From assembly GCA_017525915.1 (NCBI GenBank), contig JAFXSC010000018.1:186001-250000 (forward strand): 64,000 nucleotides of DNA. Direction: 5' to 3'. Numbering within the stretch: the stretch's first letter is position 1; the number at the start of each line of letters is the position of its first letter. Origin of the DNA: Ruminococcus sp. (GTDB taxonomy: Bacteria > Bacillota > Clostridia > Oscillospirales > Ruminococcaceae). The position numbers and the translations under genes are program-made. The notes beneath the pieces were generated by a model, which was not told the origin of the DNA, searched no databases, and saw nothing but the letters and a program-made list of their open reading frames with translations. Positions 44,120-51,913 of the stretch are shown one piece after another.

Positions 44120-45544
44120 ATGGGCGGATTTTTCGGTGCAGCTTCCAAAAATGACTGCGTTACTGACGTATTCTTCGGCACGGACTACCACTCACACCTC
44201 GGCACCCGCCGCGGCGGTATGACCTCATGGTCGGAGGAATGCGGCTTCCAGAGAAATATCCACAGTATAGAGAACTCCCCGTTCAGGACAAAGTTCGAGA
44301 ACGATGTTGTAAATATGCGCGGAAGGCTCTGTATCGGCTGCATCAGCGATACAGACCCCCAGCCTATCCTTGTCCGCTCAAAAATGGGACTGTATGCGGT
44401 ATGTTCAGTCGGCATAATCCGCAACGCTGAGGCTCTTGTGAATGAGCTGCTCGAAAGCGGCTGTGCAAACTTCGAGGCTATGAGCAGCGGAAATATCAAT
44501 TCCGGCGACCTCATCGGCGCACTCATTGCCCAGAAGGACAATTTTGTTGACGGCATACGCTACGCTCAGAGCAAGATAGAAGGCACAATGTCGCTCATCA
44601 TACTCACAAAGGAGAACATCATCGCTGCACGCGACCAGTTCGGAAGACTGCCCATAATCATCGGCAAGCGCAGCGACGGCTTCTGCCTTTCCACTGAATC
44701 CTTCGCCTTCCAGAAGCTCGGCTATACTACATACAAGGAACTTGAGGCAGGCGAGATAGTCCAGATAGATTCTGACGAGTGCAGACAGCTCAGCCCCGGA
44801 GACCCCTCCAAGATGAAGATATGCACCTTCCTCTGGACCTACTACGGCTACCCGAACGCGGTCTATGAGGGCGTGAACGTTGAAGTTATGCGTACCCGCA
44901 ACGGCGAGATAATGGCTGAGAACGATATCAAGGCAGGAAAGCTCCCCGATGTTGACTATGTATGCGGCGTTCCGGATTCCGGCACACCCCACGCTATCGG
45001 CTACGCAAACCGCAGCGGCATCCCCTTCGCAAGACCGTTCATCAAGTACACTCCCACATGGCCGAGAAGCTTCATGCCTACCAACCAGAGCATGAGAAAT
45101 CAGGTCGCAAAGATGAAGCTCATACCCGTTCACGAGCTCATCGAGGGAAAGAAGCTCCTGTTCGTTGACGACTCTATCGTCCGCGGCACACAGATGCGCG
45201 AGACGGTCGAGTTCCTCTATGAGAACGGCGCAAAGGAAGTACATATGAGAAGTGCCTGTCCGCCTATAATGTACGGCTGCAAGTACCTCAACTTCTCGCG
45301 CAGCCACTCCGAGCTTGAGCTTATCGCAAGACAGATAATCGACGAGTTCGAGGGCGCTGAAGGCGTCAAGTACCTCGCTGAGTACAGCGATACCAATACC
45401 GAAAGAGGAAAGCGTATGCGTGACGAGATATGCCGCCGCCTGAAGCTCACCTCGCTGGAGTTCCAGTCGCTTCCCGGAAAGGTACAGGCTGTGGGACTTC
45501 CCGAATGCAATCTCTGCACCTACTGCTGGAGCGGAAACGAATAA
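44120..45544 (+). CDS. purF: Amidophosphoribosyltransferase homologue lacking the N-terminal catalytic Cys
   Basis: This 474-residue protein starts MGGFFGAASKNDCVTDVFFG. In canonical PurF the first motif is CGVFG, where Cys is the glutaminase nucleophile; here that position is Gly. The usual RYSTTG glutamine loop is replaced by SDTDPQPILVRS, and the next Cys (Cys13) is misplaced. The PRPP loop is intact (LLFVDDSIVRGTQ). The C-terminus has CNLCTYC (Cys463, 466, 469), possibly an Fe-S or zinc site. The divergent GGFFG form is, to my recollection, shared by Bacteroides and Clostridia, so this is a family trait and not a mutation. It may rely on ammonia or another amide donor. It starts 3 nt after purC. 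Confidence 0.88.
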   Translation: MGGFFGAASKNDCVTDVFFGTDYHSHLGTRRGGMTSWSEECGFQRNIHSIENSPFRTKFENDVVNMRGRLCIGCISDTDPQPILVRSKMGLYAVCSVGIIRNAEALVNELLESGCANFEAMSSGNINSGDLIGALIAQKDNFVDGIRYAQSKIEGTMSLIILTKENIIAARDQFGRLPIIIGKRSDGFCLSTESFAFQKLGYTTYKELEAGEIVQIDSDECRQLSPGDPSKMKICTFLWTYYGYPNAVYEGVNVEVMRTRNGEIMAENDIKAGKLPDVDYVCGVPDSGTPHAIGYANRSGIPFARPFIKYTPTWPRSFMPTNQSMRNQVAKMKLIPVHELIEGKKLLFVDDSIVRGTQMRETVEFLYENGAKEVHMRSACPPIMYGCKYLNFSRSHSELELIARQIIDEFEGAEGVKYLAEYSDTNTERGKRMRDEICRRLKLTSLEFQSLPGKVQAVGLPECNLCTYCWSGNE

Positions 45545-45545
45545 A

Positions 45546-45679
45546 ATTCGGAATGCGGAATGCGGAATGCGGAATTGTGGTGTCCGCTAAGCGGACTGAT
45601 CTGAAAAGTATTTACCTGCTTTTGATCTATCACCGTAAGGCGATACCAATAATTCCGAATTCCTAATTCCTAATTCCGC
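45546..45679. repeat. Heptad-repeat intergenic element B
   Basis: The left block is ATTCGGA, three copies of ATGCGGA and ATTGTGG (45546-45580), followed at once by the palindrome GTCCGC/GCGGAC (45582-45596). The right block is ATTCCGA, ATTCCTA twice, ATTCCGC (45652-45679). The outer blocks are inverted relative to each other. It lies between purF and purM and has no coding potential. Confidence 0.85.
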
Positions 45680-45703
45680 ATAAAAAATACGGAGGATTTA
45701 TTT

Positions 45704-46741
45704 ATGAACAACAGTTTTTCCGAAAGCTACAAGAAGGCAGGCGTTGATGTAACTGCCGGCTACAAGTCAGTTGAGCTCATGAAGAAGCACATCGCCCGTA
45801 CAATGATACCCGGCGCTCTTTCCGGAATCGGCGGCTTCGGCGGACTTTTCCAGCTCGATATGACCGGTATCAATACGCCCGTTCTCGTTTCCGGAACAGA
45901 CGGCGTAGGTACAAAGATCAAGATAGCATTTATCCTCGACAAGCACGATACAGTCGGCATCGACTGCGTTGCAATGTGCGTGAACGACATCATCTGCTGC
46001 GGCGCAAAGCCCCAGTTCTTCCTTGATTATATCGCCTGCGGAAAGAATATCCCCGAGAAGATAGCGGAGATAGTTTCCGGTGTAGCTGAAGGCTGCGTTC
46101 AGGCACAGTGTGCTCTCATCGGCGGTGAGACTGCCGAGCACCCCGGTCTTATGCCTGAGGACGAGTACGACCTTGCAGGCTTCTCGGTAGGCGTTGTTGA
46201 CAAGGACAAGATCCTCCAGCCCGATACCCAGAAGGCAGGCGATGTCCTCATCGCTATCAAGTCCAGCGGCGTTCACTCCAACGGCTTCTCGCTGGTAAGA
46301 AGGGTATTCGACGTAAACGAGAAGAAGCTCGCTATGCACTTTGATGACCTCGGAGCAACTCTCGGCGAGACACTTCTCACTCCTACAAGAATATATGTAA
46401 AGGCTGTAATGAGCCTTCTTGACGCTGTTAATGTGAAGTCAATCTCCCACATCACAGGCGGCGGCTTCTATGAGAATATCCCGCGTTCGCTCCCTTCAAA
46501 CCTTGCTGCAAAGATCGAGCGCAATGCGGTACAGGTGCTCCCGATATTCGATCTTATCCAGAGAACAGGCGATATCCCGGAGAGAGATATGTTCAACACC
46601 TTCAACATGGGCGTCGGCATGATAGTATCTGTTGACAAGAACGACGCTGACAAGGCAATTGCAGCTATCAAGGCTGCCGGCGAGGACGCTTATGTTCTCG
46701 GCGAACTTGTTGAGTCCGAGGAAGGCGTTATCATTTGTTGA
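45704..46741 (+). CDS. purM: AIR synthetase (phosphoribosylformylglycinamidine cyclo-ligase)
   Basis: PurM closes the imidazole ring of AIR using ATP. The 345-residue protein has [28 protein letters not shown] and [13 protein letters not shown], with [13 protein letters not shown], matching the whole family length. CGGAGGA precedes the ATG. It is separated from purF by heptad element B. Confidence 0.97.
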   Translation: MNNSFSESYKKAGVDVTAGYKSVELMKKHIARTMIPGALSGIGGFGGLFQLDMTGINTPVLVSGTDGVGTKIKIAFILDKHDTVGIDCVAMCVNDIICCGAKPQFFLDYIACGKNIPEKIAEIVSGVAEGCVQAQCALIGGETAEHPGLMPEDEYDLAGFSVGVVDKDKILQPDTQKAGDVLIAIKSSGVHSNGFSLVRRVFDVNEKKLAMHFDDLGATLGETLLTPTRIYVKAVMSLLDAVNVKSISHITGGGFYENIPRSLPSNLAAKIERNAVQVLPIFDLIQRTGDIPERDMFNTFNMGVGMIVSVDKNDADKAIAAIKAAGEDAYVLGELVESEEGVIIC

Positions 46742-46758
46742 TCTGCTGAACCGATTTG

Positions 46759-46850
46759 TAGGGGAGGGCGCCCTCGCCCTCCCTGCCATTGATAAATGTT
46801 ACTGAGTATTGCACTGAGGGACGCCGGGGGCGTGGCCCCCTGCAAAAAAA
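46759..46850. repeat. Two GC-rich palindromic segments between purM and the expansin gene
   Basis: GGGAGGGCG/CGCCCTCCC (46762-46783) and a second GC-rich segment with GGGACGCC and GGGGGCG/GCCCCC (about 46818-46845) occupy the 120-nt gap. Both resemble the dispersed palindrome family elsewhere in the window. Confidence 0.65.
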
Positions 46851-46861
46851 GCGGTGATGTT

Positions 46862-47740
46862 ATGAAACGACGTATATTCAGCTGTATCGCAGCCATTTCA
46901 CTGGCGGCAGGTATGCTCTCGCTGCCGGCTTTTTCGGCAGGTGAGCCTCTTGACTACATACCTGACGGTCACGTTGACGTTTTCGACCTCATCAAGGCGA
47001 AGCGCAGCGGTGCTTCCGTCTCTGAGATAAAGGCGGTGCAGAACTTCCTTCTCGGAAGGAGTAACGGTTCGTCAGGTTCGCAGTATGTTCCGGCGGACTA
47101 TACCGTTGACGAGAGCCTTATCCTTGAACCGAAGGGCACTGTTCACACAGGCGACGGTACGTTCTACGGCGGCGGATACGAGGGCGGCTGTGCTATGCTC
47201 GACCCGGTGTCGCGAGATTACTGGATAGTCGCCATGAACCTCGCCGACTACAACGAGGGACAGCTTGCGGGCGCTTACATAGAGGTGACTGGTGAGCTCG
47301 GAACGATAAATATGCTCGTCACCGACCTTCTGCCGGAGGGCAAGAAGGGCGACCTCGACCTGTATACCGACGCATTTCCGCTCATCGCTCCCGTTGAAAA
47401 GGGCAGGGTGCCGGTAAGCTGGCACATTATCCCTCTTGACAGCGCTGCGGACGCTCCCGTCTGCTATAAGTACAAGGAAGGAACGACCGAGTTCTGGTGC
47501 GAGATACAGGTGCGGAACCACCGCTATCCCATAACGCGGCTCGAATACCTTGACAAGAACGGCGAATGGGTCGAGCTGCCGCGTCACAGGTACAACTACT
47601 TTGAATCCAATAAAATGGGAGCAGGTCCCTTCACGTTCCGTATCACTGACATTTACGGTCAGCAGATCATTGACAGGGACATACCCCTTTCGTATGACGA
47701 TACTGAGATAATACAGGGACACGTTCAGTTCCCGGAGTAA
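46862..47740 (+). CDS. Secreted bacterial expansin with dockerin-like N-terminal segment
   Basis: A 292-residue protein that loosens plant cell walls without hydrolysis. Signal peptide (about 1-26) is followed by a partial dockerin-like segment (about 31-66: DYIPDGHVDVFDLIKAKRSG, then AVQNFLLGR) with only one complete Ca loop. Then come a short linker and an expansin pair: a double-psi beta-barrel D1 (about 93-187, GTFYGGGYEGGCAMLD, VTDLLPEG with Asp155, LDLY with Asp166) and a CBM63 D2 (about 195-292, FWCEIQVRNHRYP). Two of the three aromatic binding residues of Bacillus subtilis EXLX1 D2 are kept (Trp212, Tyr244); the first Trp is Phe211. It lies inside the purine cluster. Confidence 0.9.
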   Translation: MKRRIFSCIAAISLAAGMLSLPAFSAGEPLDYIPDGHVDVFDLIKAKRSGASVSEIKAVQNFLLGRSNGSSGSQYVPADYTVDESLILEPKGTVHTGDGTFYGGGYEGGCAMLDPVSRDYWIVAMNLADYNEGQLAGAYIEVTGELGTINMLVTDLLPEGKKGDLDLYTDAFPLIAPVEKGRVPVSWHIIPLDSAADAPVCYKYKEGTTEFWCEIQVRNHRYPITRLEYLDKNGEWVELPRHRYNYFESNKMGAGPFTFRITDIYGQQIIDRDIPLSYDDTEIIQGHVQFPE

Positions 47741-47744
47741 TGAT

Positions 47745-48200
47745 ATGAAAGTCGAAAGAATAGATATGATATGGGCTGCCGTATCAATGATAATAGTCGC
47801 GGTCTCATACCGGAAAAGGGCGCTCCCGTTCGGCATACTGCTGATATATCTGCTGATGGCCGCTCTTTTTGCCTATCATATATGGAAGAAGAAAAAGAGT
47901 CTCGGCAACGGTATCCCCGTTATCGGAAAGATAGTCGATTATCACACCTCCCAGAAGCTCAGGGGAAGCTTTCCGGTCGTTACCTACACGACTGAGAGCG
48001 GACGCGAGATTACTTCGGTGTATTCTGTTGAGGAACGCACGCCGGAGTATGAGATAGGCGATGAAAAGATGATCTGCTACGACCCCGAGGACCCTATGAT
48101 GTTCTACTTTGTGGGACGCGAGGACGAGATGACGAGGGACTACTTCCGGTTCATGCTCTACGGCGCCCCGATAGCTTTTATAATGCTCATGTTCATGTGA
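47745..48200 (+). CDS. DUF3592-type membrane protein (1)
   Basis: A 151-residue membrane protein with two TM segments near the N-terminus (about 8-21 and 26-44), a short beta-rich domain (IPVIGKIVDYHTSQKLRGSF, PVVTYTTESGREIT, YEIGDEKMICYDPEDP) and a third TM at the C-terminus (about 134-150). The pattern fits DUF3592 proteins, with no assigned function. The ATG is 4 nt after the expansin stop, so it may be translationally coupled to it. Confidence 0.68.
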   Translation: MKVERIDMIWAAVSMIIVAVSYRKRALPFGILLIYLLMAALFAYHIWKKKKSLGNGIPVIGKIVDYHTSQKLRGSFPVVTYTTESGREITSVYSVEERTPEYEIGDEKMICYDPEDPMMFYFVGREDEMTRDYFRFMLYGAPIAFIMLMFM

Positions 48201-48210
48201 GGGAAACTTT

Positions 48211-48618
48211 ATGATACTGTTTTTTATATGTGCGTTCATCGCAGCCGGTGTCGGCTACTGCTTCATAAGGGCACGCCGCAGCCGTCTTGAGAACGTCGTG
48301 GTATACGAAGCGACAATCCTCGGCTATGAGGAGCGCATCGTCAAAAGAGGCTCGATGCTCACCAAGCAGGTGAAGCCGTCCGTTAAGTACAACAACGGCA
48401 AGCGCGATGTGGTCGCCGAGCTTGACAAGTTCATACCCAAGCGTGATTATCACTATTCAAACGGCGAAACGGTCGAGATAAGGGCATATCCCGAACTGCC
48501 GAAGATATTTTATTTTGCCGAGACCGATGAACACGCTCCTTATGAAGCGATAGTCTGCTTCGTGACAGCCGGAGCGTTTCTGCTTGTCGGCTTGCTTTCC
48601 ATTACCGTTTTCGGCTGA
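48211..48618 (+). CDS. DUF3592-type membrane protein (2)
   Basis: A 135-residue probable paralogue of the preceding gene: N-terminal TM (about 3-20), a beta domain (VYEATILGYEERIVKRGS, VKPSVKYNNGKRDVV, YSNGETVEIRAYPELP) and a C-terminal TM (about 113-131). It follows after 10 nt in the same direction. Together with the next small gene it forms a group of uncharacterised membrane proteins within the purine cluster. Confidence 0.65.
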   Translation: MILFFICAFIAAGVGYCFIRARRSRLENVVVYEATILGYEERIVKRGSMLTKQVKPSVKYNNGKRDVVAELDKFIPKRDYHYSNGETVEIRAYPELPKIFYFAETDEHAPYEAIVCFVTAGAFLLVGLLSITVFG

Positions 48619-48632
48619 GGAGGAAAGCGCAG

Positions 48633-48851
48633 ATGAGGTGGATAGCTTACCATGTGCCGGGCTGGACGTTATTTCTGGCGCTCGGACTGCTTCTCGGACT
48701 GAGTGCGGTATATATGATAAAAGACGCCCGCGCACAGAAGAAAAGCATGATCGGCGGAACAGCGGTACTGCTTGTCGGTATTGCTTTTGCAGCCGCCGCC
48801 GTACTGCTGCTCGTTTCCGGAAAAAGCGGCAGCTTCGGCTCATATTTTTGA
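48633..48851 (+). CDS. Small two-TM membrane protein
   Basis: A 72-residue protein, two hydrophobic helices (WTLFLALGLLLGLSAVYMI, and LLVGIAFAAAAVLLLVSG) joined by a basic cytosolic loop (KDARAQKKS). GAGGAGGAAAG lies before the ATG. Function unknown; it is the last of the small membrane genes before purN. Confidence 0.65.
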   Translation: MRWIAYHVPGWTLFLALGLLLGLSAVYMIKDARAQKKSMIGGTAVLLVGIAFAAAAVLLLVSGKSGSFGSYF

Positions 48852-48881
48852 CGACTCGGTTTTCTTAGGGAGGAAATACCA

Positions 48882-49508
48882 ATGAAGAATATAGTTGTGC
48901 TGGTCTCCGGCGGAGGGACTAATTTACAGGCACTCATCGACGCGGAGAAGTCCGGCATCATACAGGGCGGAAAAATAACCTGCGTCATATCCTCAAAGGA
49001 GGGCGCATATGCTCTTGAAAGGGCTAAAAACAGCGGTATACCTTCAAGAGTTATCCCCCGTAAGGACTACCCGGACAGCGTAAGCTACAGCAGGGCGATA
49101 CTTGCCGCACTCAATGAGGAGAAGGCAGACCTCGTAGTTCTTGCCGGCTTCATGACGATACTTGACGAGTGCGTGACAAAGGAATATGCCTACAAGATAA
49201 TCAACGTCCACCCGGCACTGATACCGTCCTTCTGCGGAGAGGGCTTCTACGGACTCAGAGTCCACGAGGCTGCGCTCGCATACGGCGTAAAGGTAAGCGG
49301 TGCGACGATACATTTTGTGAATGAGAAGGCTGATGCAGGCGCGATAATCCTGCAAGGCGTTGTCAACGTTGAAAACGGCGATACTCCCGAGGTGCTCCAG
49401 AGACGCATCATGGAGAACGTTGAGTGGAAGCTCCTCCCGAAAGCCGTTTCGCTTTTCTGTCAGGATAAAATAGATATCGTTGACGGCAAAGCCGTTGTGA
49501 GGGAGTGA
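48882..49508 (+). CDS. purN: GAR transformylase (N10-formyl-THF dependent)
   Basis: PurN formylates glycinamide ribonucleotide. The 208-residue protein contains VLVSGGGTNLQALIDA at the N-terminus, the folate-site LAGFMTIL, the catalytic triad region INVHPALIPSFCGEGFYG and GATIHFVNEKADAGAII. GGGAGGAAA precedes the ATG. Confidence 0.97.
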   Translation: MKNIVVLVSGGGTNLQALIDAEKSGIIQGGKITCVISSKEGAYALERAKNSGIPSRVIPRKDYPDSVSYSRAILAALNEEKADLVVLAGFMTILDECVTKEYAYKIINVHPALIPSFCGEGFYGLRVHEAALAYGVKVSGATIHFVNEKADAGAIILQGVVNVENGDTPEVLQRRIMENVEWKLLPKAVSLFCQDKIDIVDGKAVVRE

Positions 49509-49512
49509 GAAC

Positions 49513-49986
49513 GTGATAATAGGATTGCAGCCCGGAAAATTCTGGGACGAGGGCAAGTTCATGTGCAGCCTTTTCAGGCGCGACATGAAGATATACATAT
49601 ATAACGGTGCGGATACGGACTACGCCGAAGCCTGCATAAAGGCTTTCAACAGCCTCTCTCAGGAGGCTCTTGACGAGATATGCACAGGAGCAGTCAGGTA
49701 TTGCATAGACTCTCTCAACAACTGGGCTGAGATCGACAAGCGCGACGAGATCGAAGCTAAGATGTCGGTGCAGCTCACGCCGGATATGCCGCCGCAGAAG
49801 ATACTGAAATGTATCACCCCTGTGAGTATGTCAGTGAGACCTTCCGAGGACGGCAGGGTAGGCTATCAGGTGGAATTTGACTGCGACTGGGCACCCGACA
49901 AGGGCATGGAGATAGTTGTGCTCGACGGAGAGCCGCTGTACCTCGGACCGTTCGGTGACCATTCACCTTGGGATAACTTTGAATAA
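49513..49986 (+). CDS. DUF6985-like cytosolic protein
   Basis: A 157-residue protein beginning at GTG 49513 (GGGAG upstream) with no signal or TM. The motif VEFDCDWAPDKGMEIVVLDG ... YLGPFGDHSPWDNF at the C-terminus is a pattern I associate with DUF6985. It is 4 nt after purN and 25 nt before purO and so is probably co-transcribed. Biochemical role unknown. Confidence 0.6.
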   Translation: MIIGLQPGKFWDEGKFMCSLFRRDMKIYIYNGADTDYAEACIKAFNSLSQEALDEICTGAVRYCIDSLNNWAEIDKRDEIEAKMSVQLTPDMPPQKILKCITPVSMSVRPSEDGRVGYQVEFDCDWAPDKGMEIVVLDGEPLYLGPFGDHSPWDNFE

Positions 49987-50011
49987 CCATTACGGATAAA
50001 GGAGAATAATT

Positions 50012-50725
50012 ATGAAAAAACTTGATATCGCACAGGAACTCAGCTCAAACGCATACCCCGGCAGAGGTATCATCATCGGCAGAAGCGCTGACGGAAAGTC
50101 TGCTGTTACCGCATACTTCATCATGGGCAGGAGCGAGAACAGCCGTAACCGCGTCTTTGTTGAGGACGGTCAGGGCATACGCACTCAGGCATTCGATCCC
50201 TCAAAGCTCTCCGATCCCCACCTCATCATCTACGCTCCCGTAAGAGTTCTCGGAAACAAGCTCATCGTTACCAACGGCGACCAGACTGATACTATCTATG
50301 AGCTCATGGATAAGCAGTTCACCTTCGAGCAGTCCCTCCGCACAAGAGAGTTCGAGGACGATGCTCCCAACTATACGCCCCGTATCTCAGGCATTCTCCG
50401 CTTTGAGGAGAAGGGCTTCAACTACGCAATGTCTATCCTCAAGAGCGCAAACGGCGATCCTTCTTCCTGCCAGAGATTCACCTTTGCATACGCTGCTCCC
50501 ATTGCAGGCGAGGGTCACTTTATCCACACCTACATGGGCGACGGTTCACCGCTCCCGAGCTTTGAGGGCGAGCCCAAGCTTGTAGGTATAAGCGGCAGCA
50601 TTGACGAGTTCACTGATATGGTATGGAACAACCTCAATGCAGACAACAAGGTGTCACTCTTTGTACGCTATGTTGACCTTGCAACAGGCGATGTACAGAC
50701 CCGTATCGTAAACAAGAACAAGTAA
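50012..50725 (+). CDS. purO: IMP cyclohydrolase, archaeal PurO type
   Basis: The last step of IMP synthesis, FAICAR to IMP. The 237-residue protein (SSNAYPGRGIIIGRSADGKS ... YFIMGRSENSRNRVF) matches the IMP_cyclohyd family first described from archaea, not the MGS-like N-terminal domain of PurH. It has YAAPIAGEGHFIHTY and YVDLATGDVQTRIV. Found beside a PurH lacking that domain, it provides the missing activity. Confidence 0.9.
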   Translation: MKKLDIAQELSSNAYPGRGIIIGRSADGKSAVTAYFIMGRSENSRNRVFVEDGQGIRTQAFDPSKLSDPHLIIYAPVRVLGNKLIVTNGDQTDTIYELMDKQFTFEQSLRTREFEDDAPNYTPRISGILRFEEKGFNYAMSILKSANGDPSSCQRFTFAYAAPIAGEGHFIHTYMGDGSPLPSFEGEPKLVGISGSIDEFTDMVWNNLNADNKVSLFVRYVDLATGDVQTRIVNKNK

Positions 50726-50728
50726 TAT

Positions 50729-51307
50729 ATGGATATAAACTCATATAAGTGCCCCAACTGCGGAGCGGAAATAACCTTCCGCGGCAGTGATTTCACGGAG
50801 TGTCCGTACTGCCGGTCGCAGATAGTCCTCGACGGCATCGCCGACAAGGCAGAGCTTGAAAGGCTTCGGCGCGAAAAGTTTGAGCTGAAGCGGAGCGGAC
50901 AGGAAGAATTTACAGCGGCAATGAAGAAATGGAAGCGCTATACTGCCATTCTCATTTCGGTGATACTGCTGACAACAATGTTCGGATTTCTCAGCATTGA
51001 ATATCTTAGCACCGGACTCGGAGTGCTCTTTATAGTTATCGGTTTCGGCCTTTTTCTTGTCGCGCCGCTGTTCTTAGGCACACGTTATCCAAGCTATGAC
51101 GGGGCAAACTCCAGAGTGGTATACTTAAAGGACAAGGTAGTTTCAAAAACTCTCATACTTTACGGTGTAGCGCTTTTTGCAATGCTTATGGGAATGATAA
51201 TCGCTGCCATGATAGCGGTAGCCGGTGAGGAATCGGAGCAGGACGGTTACTCCGATGCGGCTGTCATTCCGCGCAGTTATGCGGAAATGACTGCTGAAGA
51301 AAACTGA
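50729..51307 (+). CDS. Zinc-ribbon membrane protein (1)
   Basis: A 192-residue protein with an N-terminal zinc ribbon (CPNC ... CPYC, about residues 8-28), an amphipathic helical segment and about four TM helices in pairs (residues about 72-117 and 140-167). The C-terminus is acidic and cytosolic or extracytoplasmic. It starts 3 nt after purO. The zinc ribbon may bind protein or nucleic acid; function unknown. Confidence 0.65.
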   Translation: MDINSYKCPNCGAEITFRGSDFTECPYCRSQIVLDGIADKAELERLRREKFELKRSGQEEFTAAMKKWKRYTAILISVILLTTMFGFLSIEYLSTGLGVLFIVIGFGLFLVAPLFLGTRYPSYDGANSRVVYLKDKVVSKTLILYGVALFAMLMGMIIAAMIAVAGEESEQDGYSDAAVIPRSYAEMTAEEN

Positions 51308-51341
51308 AGCGGTCTCAGCAGTCAGTAAAGGGAAATAGAAT

Positions 51342-51848
51342 ATGCCTTTTATGAAATGCCCCGGCTGTGCCGGAGATATCGAATACAAGAAGGGCGAGTG
51401 GAGGGTAAAATGCCCCTACTGCGGCGAATGGCGCGAGACCGGTGAACCGAAGCCGCCCGAGCCAAAGCCTCCGCAGCCAAAGCCGGCAGTTCCCGGACGT
51501 ACCGAAACTGTCGAGCACTACCTCGAAAGGCTCAGGAAATGGAGAAGGGACTGCGCGAAGGTAATAATCATCGCAAGCATAATATTCTTTGCCGGAGCGG
51601 CGATATACATGAAGGTCGGTGCCGAGCCGGGAATGCCGGTCGTGCTGCTCGGAGCGGCGTTTTACTTCATAGCTCCGCGGCTCTTTGCAAATTCCAGACC
51701 CAGGCCATACGGACCGCCGGCTTCGGAGAAGGTACACGTTCCCTCCGAGAATGCTACTTGGTTCAGCTATATACTCATAGATATCGCAGTCGGAGCGGTC
51801 ATGGCTTTCACCGCGATACAGATATTCGGTCCGTTTGAATGGAAATAA
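51342..51848 (+). CDS. Zinc-ribbon membrane protein (2)
   Basis: A 168-residue protein with a zinc ribbon (CPGC ... CPYC, about 6-27), a Pro-rich linker (PKPPEPKPPQPKPAVPG), a basic helix and three TM segments (about 75-92, 97-110, 141-162). Same architecture as the previous gene, so likely a paralogue. Pro-rich spacers of this sort often separate a cytosolic module from the membrane. Confidence 0.62.
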   Translation: MPFMKCPGCAGDIEYKKGEWRVKCPYCGEWRETGEPKPPEPKPPQPKPAVPGRTETVEHYLERLRKWRRDCAKVIIIASIIFFAGAAIYMKVGAEPGMPVVLLGAAFYFIAPRLFANSRPRPYGPPASEKVHVPSENATWFSYILIDIAVGAVMAFTAIQIFGPFEWK

Positions 51849-51913
51849 GTCCTGCCGGGGCTGATGTCCCGGCAGCTATACATTACAAAATAAAAAACAG
51901 GAGGACATATATC

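Noticed and set aside
44405..45307. Minus-strand ORF (300 codons) opposite purF
   Set aside because: Antisense to the PurF homologue. No ribosome binding site or recognisable domain.
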